Shown here one piece after another: positions 58,745 to 59,348 of a DNA stretch of 59,348 bases. Under the pieces are notes generated by a model. That model did not search any database. It was not told the origin of the DNA and was given only the letters and a program-made list of their open reading frames with translations. Both the position numbers and the translations under genes were made by a program. Numbering within the stretch: position 1 is the first letter of the stretch; each line of letters opens with the position of its first letter. The stretch spans positions 1 to 59,348 of the forward strand of contig CAJLVJ010000006.1 of NCBI GenBank assembly GCA_905210085.1. The letters are read 5' to 3'. The stretch comes from an uncultured Collinsella sp. (GTDB lineage Bacteria; Actinomycetota; Coriobacteriia; Coriobacteriales; Coriobacteriaceae).

Positions 58745-59348
58745 TTGCCAAGTTGGAACATACATATCGCCGAGGCCGAAAAGCTCCTTGCACGCGACGG
58801 CTCCGTGGCGGCACTCGTGCGCGATCGCAATGCTTTCTTGTTCGGCAGCGTGGTTCCCGATGTCCCCGTGGGCTATATGGTGCCGGATATTGCCGACCCC
58901 ATTCCGTATCGCATCACGCATTTTGCCGAATCTGAGCCTATCCCTAAGCCGCGTGCGCATGAGTTTTGGGATGGCTACGTGGTGCCGCTGCTGCACCACG
59001 CCGGCTGCGGCTCATGTGTGGAGACGACCACCATCGCTCAGGAGCGCGAACGCGTGAATCGCGTGCACTATCCGCATCGCTATGATGGCGTGCCGGACCT
59101 GCCCGCTGTTTCGCCTGCAGAATTCTCGACGCAGCCCGACGACGTAGAGCAGTCCCTGTTTGACCTTACGCTTGGCACGTGGGTGCACTTGCTTGCTGAT
59201 AACATCTGGAACACCCGCGTAAACGAATACCTTGCGGCACGGGGCGGCAAACCCAGTGAGGAATTTCGCATTAAGAAACAGGGCGATTTCGATTGGTTTG
59301 GCAAAACGCTACGTCTCGAAAGCATCGTGCGCGCTACGCCGCGCCTTA
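58745..59348 (+). CDS. Zinc-dependent phospholipase C-like protein (partial)
   Basis: The frame opens at TTG 58745 and runs off the window end (201 codons seen, no stop). The N-terminus PSWNIHIAEAEKLLARDGSV and LFGSVVPDVPVGYMV match the start of the Zn_dep_PLPC-type domain, where Trp, His and Asp ligands bind zinc; HFAESEP and LTLGTWVHLLADNIWN continue the helical ligand pattern. AGAGGT 7 nt upstream supports the TTG start. Bacterial members of this type are mostly uncharacterised and often soluble, so hydrolase activity is assumed from family only. Confidence 0.65.
   Translation, partial: MPSWNIHIAEAEKLLARDGSVAALVRDRNAFLFGSVVPDVPVGYMVPDIADPIPYRITHFAESEPIPKPRAHEFWDGYVVPLLHHAGCGSCVETTTIAQERERVNRVHYPHRYDGVPDLPAVSPAEFSTQPDDVEQSLFDLTLGTWVHLLADNIWNTRVNEYLAARGGKPSEEFRIKKQGDFDWFGKTLRLESIVRATPRL

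Overview
The window looks like a chromosomal segment of a Coriobacteriia gut actinobacterium, most likely Collinsella or a close relative. This is inferred from the high-GC codon use, the many mannose-family PTS genes, GntR/SIS gene pairs, the T-box in front of pheST and the abundant intergenic palindromes; there is no rRNA or marker gene to fix the species.

Layout. 1-2640: two small membrane proteins, a repeated palindromic element, and a decayed DUF6036-like gene overlapping an HTH protein. 2.7-13.3 kb: housekeeping genes on the plus strand (rmuC, ABC exporter, endonuclease III, mfd, PAP2 phosphatase, threonine aldolase, GNAT). 13.3-28 kb: sugar-amine region with a GntR divergent from a SIS deglycase, an EamA transporter, a mannose-type PTS operon (IIAB-IIC-IID-SIS), a HAD phosphatase, a YitT-like protein, GntR, recQ, GntR and another SIS gene. 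28-38 kb: L-2-hydroxyacid dehydrogenase, metA (probably acetyl-CoA type), a repeat-flanked gene, 5-FCL, hicAB, a zinc-ribbon/YD-repeat membrane protein and an M16C protease. 38.3-43.1 kb: a second GntR-PTS-SIS cluster (IIA, IIB, SIS, IIC, IID). 43.2-48.6 kb: a defence/regulatory block with an AlbA_2-type regulator behind a duplicated operator array, then a C5 methyltransferase divergent from a Sau3AI/MutH-like endonuclease. 48.7-59.3 kb: a DUF5710 protein, tRNA-Val(GAC), an EamA transporter, glmM, an M32 carboxypeptidase, T-box-controlled pheST, and a zinc-dependent phospholipase-like gene running off the end.

How it fits together. The most coherent system is the set of four SIS proteins of the FrlB/FraB/GfrE-GfrF type. 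All four keep the Glu/His pair, 16 residues apart, expected for sugar-phosphate deglycases. They sit with four HutC/UTRA-type GntR regulators and two complete mannose-family PTS permeases. The reading offered here is uptake and phosphorylation of Amadori-type sugar amines, followed by cleavage to hexose phosphate plus amino acid. Repeated motifs in the promoter regions (TTGTATGC, TATAACG, TAGAACAACATAGAAC) suggest separate regulons; one motif occurs before the EamA transporter, both PTS-associated operons and one regulator.

Non-coding DNA is unusually structured. It holds several families of palindromes, many with GTCCC/GGGAC inside; a family with conserved flanks around a stem whose sequence differs between copies but stays base-paired; ~120-bp direct repeats bracketing one gene; and two operator arrays with identical spacing.
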